From Phycisphaerales bacterium (GTDB taxonomy: Bacteria > Planctomycetota > Phycisphaerae > Phycisphaerales > UBA1924): a stretch of DNA of 64,000 bases. This document shows positions 47,142 to 53,856 of the stretch, one piece after another (within the stretch, counting starts at the first letter, position 1; every line of letters starts with the position of its first letter). The notes under the pieces were generated by a model. It had not been told where the DNA came from. It did no database searches and saw only the letters and a program-made list of their open reading frames with translations. The stretch is from assembly GCA_040217175.1 (NCBI GenBank), contig JAVJNT010000001.1, positions 1,426,001-1,490,000 on the forward strand, in the 5' to 3' direction. The translations under genes and the position numbers were made by a program.

Positions 47142-47746
47142 GCCGCCACCTCCGCCGCCATCCAGCGCTTCAGCAGCCCCAGCCCCCACGGCCCCGACAG
47201 CTCCGGGTGGAACTGGCACGCGACGATCGACCCACGCTGCAACGCGCCCACGAACGGTGCCTCAAGCTCAGACATCGCGCACGCCCAGCCACTTGGCTGG
47301 GCCCGCACGCCGAAAGAGTTGGCGTAATACGCATAACCGTCGTCGATGGCATCGCACCCAGCATCTGGCACGACACGGTTCCAGCCGAAGCGTGGCCTGA
47401 CCGGTTCCGAGAGCGCCTCCACGCGTGCATCGATGACGCCGAGACCTTCAGCGCCCGGAGATTCCTCGGAGGACGAACACAGCAATTGCATGCCGAGGCA
47501 GATCGCCAGCGTCGGCCTGCCCGCCTCGATCCGGGCCCGCAGCGCGTCGACGAGCCCGGCTCTCTGCAACGCCTCCATGCCCGCGCCGAACGATCCGACG
47601 CCGGGAAGCGCGAGATACGCGGCCCGCTCCACGTCCCCGTCAGTTTGTGCTTTCGAAACGCGCACGCCACACCGCTCGAGGGCCGCCGCGACCGACGCCG
47701 TGTTCGCCACGCCCGTCTGCACGATCGCAACTGAGGACTCGGGCAT
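47135..47746 (-). CDS. hisH: Imidazole glycerol phosphate synthase, glutamine amidotransferase subunit
   Basis: 203 residues, class I glutaminase. The triad is C83 in ICLGMQLL with H180 and E182 in CQFHPELSG. The GVGSFGAGMEAL oxyanion region and FGWNRV interface are present. It feeds ammonia to HisF. It overlaps hisB by one base (TGATG) and hisF by seven, consistent with equal production of the two subunits. Confidence 0.95.
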   Translation of the reverse strand: MPESSVAIVQTGVANTASVAAALERCGVRVSKAQTDGDVERAAYLALPGVGSFGAGMEALQRAGLVDALRARIEAGRPTLAICLGMQLLCSSSEESPGAEGLGVIDARVEALSEPVRPRFGWNRVVPDAGCDAIDDGYAYYANSFGVRAQPSGWACAMSELEAPFVGALQRGSIVACQFHPELSGPWGLGLLKRWMAAEVAAC

Positions 47747-48336
47747 CACAGCACCCCCTTCGTCGAGGGCACGCCCGCCGGCCGGGGATCGATCGCGACC
47801 GCCGAACGCAGCGCGAGCGCGAACGCCTTGAATGCCGCCTCGGCCCGGTGGTGATCGTTCTCGCCGCGCAGGACGTCGACGTGCAGCGCACATCGCGCCG
47901 CCACGGCGAACGACGCGAACCAGTGCGTCAGGTTCTCGCACGCCACACCGCCGAGCATCTCTCGCTTCAACCCGAGATCGATCGTCGCCGACGGCCGCCC
48001 CGAGAAGTCGACGACGACGCGCGCTAGCGCCTCATCGAGCGGCGCGTAGGCGTGCGCGAATCGCACGATGCCGGCCCGATCACCCAGGGCCTCGTCAACG
48101 AGCTGCCCGACGACCAGCGCGACGTCCTCCGCCGTGTGGTGGTCGTCGACGGCCAGGTCGCCCTTGCACGCGAGTTCCAGATCAACCCGGCCGTGGAGGG
48201 CGACCGCGGCGAGCATGTGGTCGAGGAAGCCGATTCCGGTCGTGATGGAGGCAACGCCAGTGCCGTCGAGGTTGATCGACGCATCGATCTTCGTTTCACG
48301 CGTCTGGCGCCGTGCCGTTGCCCTGCGCTCACCCAT
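47746..48336 (-). CDS. hisB: Imidazoleglycerol-phosphate dehydratase
   Basis: 196 residues, the stand-alone dehydratase without the phosphatase domain found in enterobacterial HisB. The manganese-binding signatures are GFLDHML, DDHHTAEDVALV, and the second half's ENLTHWF and GENDHHRAEAAFKAFA. A separate histidinol-phosphate phosphatase is needed, and none is in the operon. It overlaps hisC by eight bases. Confidence 0.96.
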   Translation of the reverse strand: MGERRATARRQTRETKIDASINLDGTGVASITTGIGFLDHMLAAVALHGRVDLELACKGDLAVDDHHTAEDVALVVGQLVDEALGDRAGIVRFAHAYAPLDEALARVVVDFSGRPSATIDLGLKREMLGGVACENLTHWFASFAVAARCALHVDVLRGENDHHRAEAAFKAFALALRSAVAIDPRPAGVPSTKGVL

Positions 48337-49381
48337 CGCACACCTCCCCGAGCGCGTCCATCAACCGCGCGAACGACGCATCGTCGCCGGGCAGCGTGAT
48401 CCGCGACCACCCGGCAAGCTCGCCGCCGAACGCACGAACGACGACGCCCCGCGCCGCGAGTCCTTCCGAATCGATCCGTGCCAGCACGAAGTTGGCCCGG
48501 GAGTCCAAGACCTCGATGCCGTTGTCCACAAGCCACGACCGGAGCCGCTCCCGCTCGCGACGAACGCGCTCCAGGTACGCCGCTTCTGGGCCAGCTTCCC
48601 ACGCCAGCCCCGCGATTGCCAGCCCCGGCGCCGACACGGGATAGGGCCCGCCGACCGTCCGCAACCACCCCGCGACGCGCTCGCTCGTGATCGCGTAGCC
48701 GACACGCAACCCCGCCAGCCCGTATGCCTTGGAGAACGTTCGCACGATGACCGCGTTCTCGAACTCGAGCAGCCTCGACGTCGGATCTTCATCGGCGTAT
48801 TCGACATACGCCAGGTCGACCAGTACGAGCGCCCCGACCGCTCGCGCCGCCCGGCAGACGCGCTCGACGCCTTCGATGCCGACGACGCCGCCCGTCGGGT
48901 TGTTGGGCGAGACGATCGCGACCAGTCCCGTCTCCGGCGAGATCGCTGACTCGAACGCTTCGCCCGGGAACGGACCACCAAGCCACGGCACGCTCCTGAC
49001 CTGGCCCCCCGCCAGCCGAGCCCCTCGGGTGATCATCTCGAACGTCGGGGTGTGCACGACGATCGATCGGCCGGGCTCGAGCGCAACCCGGCACACCCGA
49101 TCGATCGCGTCGTCGCCCCCCGCCGTCACGACCACGCGTGCCGGGTCCACGCCGAGGCGCCCTGCGATCGCCGCCTCGAGCGCCGCGGCCTTCGGATACC
49201 GGCGCAAAGCCTCAGCATCGACGCTGCGGAGCCGCTCCAGCCACGCATCGGGCGCCCCCGGCCCTTCGTTCGCGTCCAGCAGCAATGCCCCCTCGGCGCG
49301 CACGGTGCCAGTCGAATAGGGACGCAGGCCCTCAAGCCTGGCGGCCGGCCGAAGCTCGATCTCGTTGGTCGCGGTGCTCAT
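48329..49381 (-). CDS. hisC: Histidinol-phosphate aminotransferase
   Basis: 350 residues, PLP class II fold. LDANEGPGAP, VTAGGDDAIDRV, SPNNPTGGVV, VDLAYVEYA and the Schiff-base lysine in TFSKAYGLAGLRVGYAI are visible. It transfers the amino group from glutamate to imidazole-acetol phosphate. The start ATG overlaps the hisG stop (ATGA). Confidence 0.95.
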   Translation of the reverse strand: MSTATNEIELRPAARLEGLRPYSTGTVRAEGALLLDANEGPGAPDAWLERLRSVDAEALRRYPKAAALEAAIAGRLGVDPARVVVTAGGDDAIDRVCRVALEPGRSIVVHTPTFEMITRGARLAGGQVRSVPWLGGPFPGEAFESAISPETGLVAIVSPNNPTGGVVGIEGVERVCRAARAVGALVLVDLAYVEYADEDPTSRLLEFENAVIVRTFSKAYGLAGLRVGYAITSERVAGWLRTVGGPYPVSAPGLAIAGLAWEAGPEAAYLERVRRERERLRSWLVDNGIEVLDSRANFVLARIDSEGLAARGVVVRAFGGELAGWSRITLPGDDASFARLMDALGEVCDG

Positions 49382-50265
49382 GGGACGATCTGCTCCGGCC
49401 GGGTCACGACGATGTCCGTCCCGCCCAGTTGCTTGACCAGCGGCACGACTTCGGCCAGTTCCTCACGCCGCACCGCCGCCTTCACCGCATAGCCCGACTG
49501 CGAGCGAAGGGCCGACACGGTTGGCTCGCGCATGCAGGGCAGCACCCCCACGACCGCGTCGAGCCGGTCCGCCGGCACGTTGATCTCGATCATCACACGC
49601 CTCCGCGCCTCGAGCACCGACCGCACGATGAGCCCGACCCGCTCGATCTGCTCACATTTGGCGGGGTCGTCCATGGCGGCACGCGACGCGTAGAGCCGCG
49701 TCGATGAAGTCATGAGCTCGTCGATGATCACCAGGCCGTTGGCCGCCAGCGTCGCGCCCGTGGCCGTGTTGTCGATGATGCAGTCGGCGTCCTCGGGCGG
49801 CAGCACCTCGGTCGCGCCGTACGACCGCAGCAGCGTCGCATCGAGGCCCCGCTCTTGGATCCAGGCGCGGGCAATCTGCTCGTATTCCGACGCGACGACC
49901 AATGCCCGATCGGGCAGACGTCCACCCTCGAGAAGCGACGCAGGAGCGGCTGCAACGAGGCGGACGCGATCGAGCCCGGTGTCGACGACCTCGACGAGGT
50001 CGGCCCCGGTCTCGCGCACCCAGTCGGCCCCGGCAAAACCAACGTCGCGGCTGCCCGCCGCCAGCATCTCGACGATGGCGCGAGGCTTGAGCAGCTTCAC
50101 GCCAAAGCCCGGCAGCGAGATCGATGGTCGGTACCCGCGCTCGGTGGCGGAGATGTCCAGCCCGCCGTCGGCCAGCAGCCGGCGCACGCCCTCGAACATT
50201 CGTCCCTTGGGGATCGCGAGCTTGATCGTGGTCGCGGTCGCGACGCGTTCCTGCATGACGGTCAT
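49378..50265 (-). CDS. hisG: ATP phosphoribosyltransferase, long form
   Basis: 295 residues, so the long form with a C-terminal regulatory domain (about 220-295, ACT/PII-like, LDAVVGVLPCMREPTVSAL), the site of histidine feedback in this class. The catalytic part has KLAIPKGRMFEG, DVGFAGADWVRETGA and the PRPP loop DCIIDNTATGATLAANGL. It commits ATP and PRPP to histidine. The ATG at 50265 has GGAG eight bases upstream. It is the first enzyme gene after the attenuator. Confidence 0.96.
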   Translation of the reverse strand: MTVMQERVATATTIKLAIPKGRMFEGVRRLLADGGLDISATERGYRPSISLPGFGVKLLKPRAIVEMLAAGSRDVGFAGADWVRETGADLVEVVDTGLDRVRLVAAAPASLLEGGRLPDRALVVASEYEQIARAWIQERGLDATLLRSYGATEVLPPEDADCIIDNTATGATLAANGLVIIDELMTSSTRLYASRAAMDDPAKCEQIERVGLIVRSVLEARRRVMIEINVPADRLDAVVGVLPCMREPTVSALRSQSGYAVKAAVRREELAEVVPLVKQLGGTDIVVTRPEQIVP

Positions 50266-50320
50266 CGGTCGGCTCCAGTCTGGCCCCGACCGGCGCTCGT
50301 GCGTGGGCCCCTGCCCGTGC

Positions 50321-50350
50321 ACGAAAAACGCCGGCTCGGGGCCGGCGTTT
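50321..50350 (-). terminator. Attenuator terminator of the his operon
   Basis: On the minus strand AAACGCCGGC / GCCGGCGTTT (10 bp) with loop CCCGA is followed by TTCGT, giving a run of five T overall. It lies after the hisL stop and 56 bases before the hisG ATG, so it stops transcription ahead of the enzyme genes unless the antiterminator forms. Confidence 0.88.
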
Positions 50351-50394
50351 GCATCCTCGGATCAACGATCCATCAGATCACACGAACGTCCGGC
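50341..50394 (-). promoter_or_regulatory. Antiterminator pairing region of the his leader
   Basis: GCCGGACGTT (50394-50385), inside the last codons of hisL, can pair with AACGCCGGC (50349-50341), the 5' arm of the terminator. That gives nine base pairs with a single bulged A. The two structures exclude each other. The arm begins about 11 bases after the last histidine codon, where a stalled ribosome would leave it free but one that reaches the stop would cover it. Confidence 0.8.
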
Positions 50395-50449
50395 TCCCTC
50401 GCGGGTGCTTCGCATGGGCGTGATGGTGATGGGTCGCGGCGCAGTTCAT
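50378..50449 (-). CDS. hisL: his operon leader peptide
   Basis: A 23-residue frame, MNCAATHHHHAHAKHPRGSR followed by TFV and TGA. Six of nine consecutive positions (7-15) are histidine. Stalling at these codons when charged tRNA-His is scarce would expose the antiterminator arm in codons 19-22 and allow read-through into hisG. No ribosome site is present, but the predicted transcription start is one to three bases before the ATG, so it is probably leaderless. Too short for routine gene callers. Confidence 0.9.
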   Translation of the reverse strand: MNCAATHHHHAHAKHPRGSRTFV

Positions 50450-50457
50450 CGAAGTGG

Positions 50458-50485
50458 AAGATAGCTCGGGTTCTCGTCCAGTCAA
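50458..50485 (-). promoter_or_regulatory. Promoter of the his operon
   Basis: On the minus strand TTGACT (50485-50480) and TATCTT (50463-50458) are separated by 16 bases. The start of transcription falls at about 50450-50452, directly at the hisL ATG (50449). The promoter lies in the short gap after pxpA. Confidence 0.7.
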
Positions 50486-50498
50486 GGCAACGCCCCGA

Positions 50499-51257
50499 TC
50501 ATGGATGCTCGATCCGCACGCCCCCGTCGAGCAGCGTCGACCGGACCGCCCGCACGATCTGGAGGGCGTTGGGCGTGTCGCCGTGCACGCACAGCGTGTC
50601 GAAACGCCCGCTGCGGGCCAGTTGGAGGGCCTGGACGCGTGCCTCGCCCGGCTCGGCCAGCACGGCGCCGGCCTCGCCACGCGGCAACATCGACCCGTCG
50701 GCGGCGTACCCGCGGTCGGCAAATCCCTCACGCCGCACGGGAAGGTTCATCTCTCCCCATCTCGCCGCGCCGGCCGACTCCGCCAGCCCGAAGAACGCCA
50801 GCGAGGCGAACGGATCGCCCGTGACTTCGGCCACCGCATCGAGGCAACCGCGCGCAACGGCTTCGGCCGCATCGGCGTCGGCCATGGCCCGGTGGTAGAG
50901 CGCGCCGTGCGGCTTGGCGTGCGCGAGCGTCAGGCCGTCCACCGCCGCCACTCGCGCCAGCACCGCCACTTGCGATCGGCATAGCGCGTAGATCTCGTCG
51001 GCCGCGAGGCCGAGCTCGCGCCGGCCGAAGCCCTCGGCGTCGGCGTACCCCGGGTGCGCCCCGAGCGCCACGCCGCGGTCGGCGCCGCGTTTCACGATCG
51101 CCCGCATCAGTTCCTCGCTGCCCGAGTGCCCGCCGCACGCGATGCTCACCGACGACACGAGCCCCAGGAGCTCCAGGTCGCTCGCGAGCAGGTCGTCGCG
51201 CTCGCCGGCGTCGGCGTTGAGGTCGATCACGGGGCCGAGCAGGCTTGCCTCGTCCAT
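50499..51257 (-). CDS. pxpA: 5-oxoprolinase subunit A (LamB/YcsF family)
   Basis: 252 residues. VIDLNADAGERDD near the start, VSIACGGHSGSEELM, GVALGAHPGYADAEGFGRREL, HAKPHGALYHRAM and CVHGDTPNALQIVRAVR are the YcsF signatures. With PxpB and PxpC it opens 5-oxoproline to glutamate using ATP, clearing a damage product of glutamine and glutamate. The ATG at 51257 is nine bases after the pxpC stop. It ends 14 bases before the his promoter. Confidence 0.95.
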   Translation of the reverse strand: MDEASLLGPVIDLNADAGERDDLLASDLELLGLVSSVSIACGGHSGSEELMRAIVKRGADRGVALGAHPGYADAEGFGRRELGLAADEIYALCRSQVAVLARVAAVDGLTLAHAKPHGALYHRAMADADAAEAVARGCLDAVAEVTGDPFASLAFFGLAESAGAARWGEMNLPVRREGFADRGYAADGSMLPRGEAGAVLAEPGEARVQALQLARSGRFDTLCVHGDTPNALQIVRAVRSTLLDGGVRIEHP

Positions 51258-51265
51258 ACGGCAGT

Positions 51266-52144
51266 CTACGAGGCGGTCCACCGCCAGAGCGTCTCTTCGC
51301 GGGCCGACAGCAAGGCCACCGCCTCCTCGCGGCCGACTGCCTCGAAGCCCACCCACTGCCCGGGCACGAGCTGGCCGACGGCCGGCAGATCCGCGGCGAT
51401 GACCGTGCCGATCGTCGCGTAGCCGCCGGTCGTTGGCCCGTCTGGCCCCAGCACCACGAACTCGCCGGCCGACGGCGCCTGGATCGTGCCGTGCAGCACA
51501 CCCCGGCTCGGGCCTGTCGCGATCGCATCACCGCCTCCCATGCGCATCAGACGCACGCCGACGCGATCTCCTCGCGGCGAGACGCGCAGCACGCCCCGCG
51601 GCAGTTCCGCCTCGGCCCCATCGGAGACAACCCGAAGCACGCGACGACGCAACGCGAAGTCCACCATCGCGCGCACGTGCAGCGGCACGTCGCGTCCGTT
51701 GCCACGCGTCTTGCCGATCGGCAGCACGTCGCCGGCCCGCACGGCGCGACCCGCCAACCCCCCAAACCCGGCCGCCTTGAACGTCGATCGCGAGCCCAGG
51801 ACCTCCGGCACGTCGATGCCGCCCGCCACCGCGAGGTACGCCCGAGCACGCCCGGCCGCGGGCCGGACGACGATCGCCTCGCCCACGCGCAACGCCCTGG
51901 TCTCGAACGCGGCGTCGCCGGCGCTCACGACCACCGTGCACGGCGCCTCGGCCCGGCACTCGACCGCACCCAGGCATACCTCGAGCCCGGCCGCTCCCTC
52001 GGCGTTTCCGACCGCGAGGTTGGCAATCCTCAGCGAGAGCGCATCGGCCGCGCCCCCCGCCGGCACGCCGATCGACGCATGCCCGGGTCGGCCCATGTCC
52101 TGCACCGTGGCGACGCCGCGGCAACTCACGACGCGCAGGCTCAC
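51266..52144 (-). CDS. pxpC: 5-oxoprolinase subunit C
   Basis: 292 residues of the biotin-dependent carboxyltransferase-like family (KipA/YbgK). VQDMGRPGHASIGVPAGGAADALSLRIANLAVGN and the central GDVLPIG, then PTTGGYATIGTVIAADLPAVGQLVPGQWVGF, are diagnostic. It starts at a GTG (52144) overlapping the pxpB stop as GTGA. Confidence 0.94.
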   Translation of the reverse strand: MSLRVVSCRGVATVQDMGRPGHASIGVPAGGAADALSLRIANLAVGNAEGAAGLEVCLGAVECRAEAPCTVVVSAGDAAFETRALRVGEAIVVRPAAGRARAYLAVAGGIDVPEVLGSRSTFKAAGFGGLAGRAVRAGDVLPIGKTRGNGRDVPLHVRAMVDFALRRRVLRVVSDGAEAELPRGVLRVSPRGDRVGVRLMRMGGGDAIATGPSRGVLHGTIQAPSAGEFVVLGPDGPTTGGYATIGTVIAADLPAVGQLVPGQWVGFEAVGREEAVALLSAREETLWRWTAS

Positions 52145-52782
52145 GCCTCGAACTCCCGCAGGCCGACCGGCCGGAAGCGCACGACGTCTCCGGCGCGCAG
52201 GAGCGCGGGCTCGGAGCGTTCCACGCCGAACATGACCGTCTTCGTGCGCCCGATGATCCGCCAGCCGCCCGGCCCGGCCAGCCCGTAGACGCCCGAGTAC
52301 GGACCGGCGATGCCGACGCTGCCCGCCTCGACCCGCGTCCGCGGCGACGCCAGCCGGGGCACGTGCAAGCTGTCCGGCAGGCCGCCGAGATAGCCAAAGC
52401 CGGGCGCGAAGCCCAGGAACTTCACCGTGAACTCGGTCGATGCGTGGAGATTGATGACGTCGCTGGTGGACATCCCGGCATGCTCGGCGACCTCGGCGAG
52501 GTCGAGCGCGTGCGGGTGCTCGTAGCACACCGGGATCTCGTGTGTTCGTGGCTCGATGTCGGCCTGCTTGCCAACGGACCCGAGTGCGTTACCGATCTGG
52601 TCGATGGCGACGCCCGCGAGCGGATCGACGCGGACGAACATCGCCGCCTCCGCGGGAGCAACGTCGAGCACGCCGGGCAGGCCCCTGAGGGCAGAGACCG
52701 CGGACGGCGTCGACGCGACGCCCTGCACGCGCAGGCTGCGCTCGCTCGTCCACTCGATGCGGATGCCCTCGGCCACGGCCAA
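52141..52782 (-). CDS. pxpB: 5-oxoprolinase subunit B
   Basis: 213 residues of the KipI/YbgJ family. The motif FLGFAPGFGYLGGLPDSLHVPRLASPRTRVEAGSVGIAG and the late GLAGPGGWRIIGRT are conserved. With PxpC it forms the carboxyltransferase-like complex that works with PxpA. First of the B-C-A set, 15 bases downstream of no obvious promoter; the phosphoesterase gene lies on the same strand but beyond its end at 52,798. Confidence 0.94.
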   Translation of the reverse strand: MAVAEGIRIEWTSERSLRVQGVASTPSAVSALRGLPGVLDVAPAEAAMFVRVDPLAGVAIDQIGNALGSVGKQADIEPRTHEIPVCYEHPHALDLAEVAEHAGMSTSDVINLHASTEFTVKFLGFAPGFGYLGGLPDSLHVPRLASPRTRVEAGSVGIAGPYSGVYGLAGPGGWRIIGRTKTVMFGVERSEPALLRAGDVVRFRPVGLREFEA

Positions 52783-52797
52783 GGGTAGAGAGGCGGG

Positions 52798-53799
52798 TCA
52801 GCCGATCTCGACGCCGGACGAGCCCGAGGACGAAGGCTGCAGGCGGCGTCGCACGCGCCTGGGCTTCTTGCCGCCCGAGAGCTGGCCGTACTGCCGCAGC
52901 CGCTCGACGACGGCCTTGCCGTCCAGCAGGCGGATCGAGCCGTCGAAGTCTTCGACCAGCGCGGTGCAGCTCTCGACCCAGTCGCCGCAGTTGTAGTACA
53001 TCATGCCCTGGTGGTTATCGTCGGGCCTGATCTCGGCCTTGTGGATGTGGCCGCACACGACGCCGTCGAAGCCCTTGCCCTTGGCCTCTTCGACGAGGGC
53101 CTCCTCGAACCGGCTGATGTACGTGCAGGCGCTCTTGACCTTGAGCTTGAGGAACTGGCTGAGGCTCCAGTACTCGAGCCCGAAGAGCCGGCGGACGCGG
53201 TTGTACTGGCGGTTGAGCCGGAGCAGCAGCTCATAGCTGGCCGACCCGAGCATCGAGAGCGCCCTGGCGTGCTTGACCACCATGTCGAACTGGTCACCGT
53301 GGCTGATGAACAGGCGTCGCCCGTCGGCGGTCACGTGCTCGGCGTCGAGCACGAGCTCGACGCCGCCGAAGCTCAGGCCCGCGTACTGCCGCGCGCCCTC
53401 GTCGTGGTTGCCCGGGATGTAGACGACGCGCGTGCCCTTGCGGGCCATCTTCAGAATGCGGCTGATGACGCGGTTGTGCTTGCCGGGCCAGTACCACTTG
53501 CTCTTGAGGCGCCACATGTCGATGACGTCGCCCACGAGGTAGAGCGTGTCGCAACGCACGCTCTTGAGGAAGGCGCTGAGCTCCTTGGCCTGGCAGCCGT
53601 TGCTGCCAAGGTGCAGGTCGCTCAAGAAGATGGTGCGGTAGCGCAGGTCGAGGCGCTCGGCGCCGGTCGTTTCGTCGCGGACAACTGCCGGCTCGGTCCA
53701 GATCGCCTCGGCCGGATCGGCGTCGAAGATCGTCTCCGGTCGGGGCTCCTGCACTCCTGGCTTCTCTCGCTCCTCCATGCCGTATTCTTCGGCATGCAT
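52798..53799 (-). CDS. LpxH-like metallophosphoesterase (UDP-2,3-diacylglucosamine diphosphatase family)
   Basis: 333 residues from the ATG at 53799. All five calcineurin-type metal motifs are present: SDLHLGS, GDVIDMW, PGNHDE, SHGDQFD and CGHIHKAE. The group with the RLKSKWYWPGKHNRV insert and the SLSQFLKLKVKSA helix is the LpxH-like family that cleaves UDP-diacylglucosamine in lipid A synthesis. Planctomycete copies may act on other pyrophosphates. The tail is Lys/Arg-rich. Starts at 53835 (no ribosome site) and 53778 are also possible; 53799 has GGGGGA 10 bases upstream. Confidence 0.87.
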   Translation of the reverse strand: MHAEEYGMEEREKPGVQEPRPETIFDADPAEAIWTEPAVVRDETTGAERLDLRYRTIFLSDLHLGSNGCQAKELSAFLKSVRCDTLYLVGDVIDMWRLKSKWYWPGKHNRVISRILKMARKGTRVVYIPGNHDEGARQYAGLSFGGVELVLDAEHVTADGRRLFISHGDQFDMVVKHARALSMLGSASYELLLRLNRQYNRVRRLFGLEYWSLSQFLKLKVKSACTYISRFEEALVEEAKGKGFDGVVCGHIHKAEIRPDDNHQGMMYYNCGDWVESCTALVEDFDGSIRLLDGKAVVERLRQYGQLSGGKKPRRVRRRLQPSSSGSSGVEIG

Positions 53800-53837
53800 C
53801 CGCGCGTTTCCCCCGTGTGAAGCGCGTTTTTGCATGA

Positions 53838-53855
53838 ATGTTCTTTTAAGAACAT
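53838..53855. promoter_or_regulatory. Inverted repeat filling the gap between the GH57 and phosphoesterase genes
   Basis: ATGTTCTTTTAAGAACAT has 8-bp arms (ATGTTCTT / AAGAACAT) with a two-base centre. It occupies almost the whole 21-57-base gap and is A/T-rich against GC-rich surroundings. It could be an operator for the phosphoesterase; without a T-run it is a poor terminator. Confidence 0.35.
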
Positions 53856-53856
53856 C

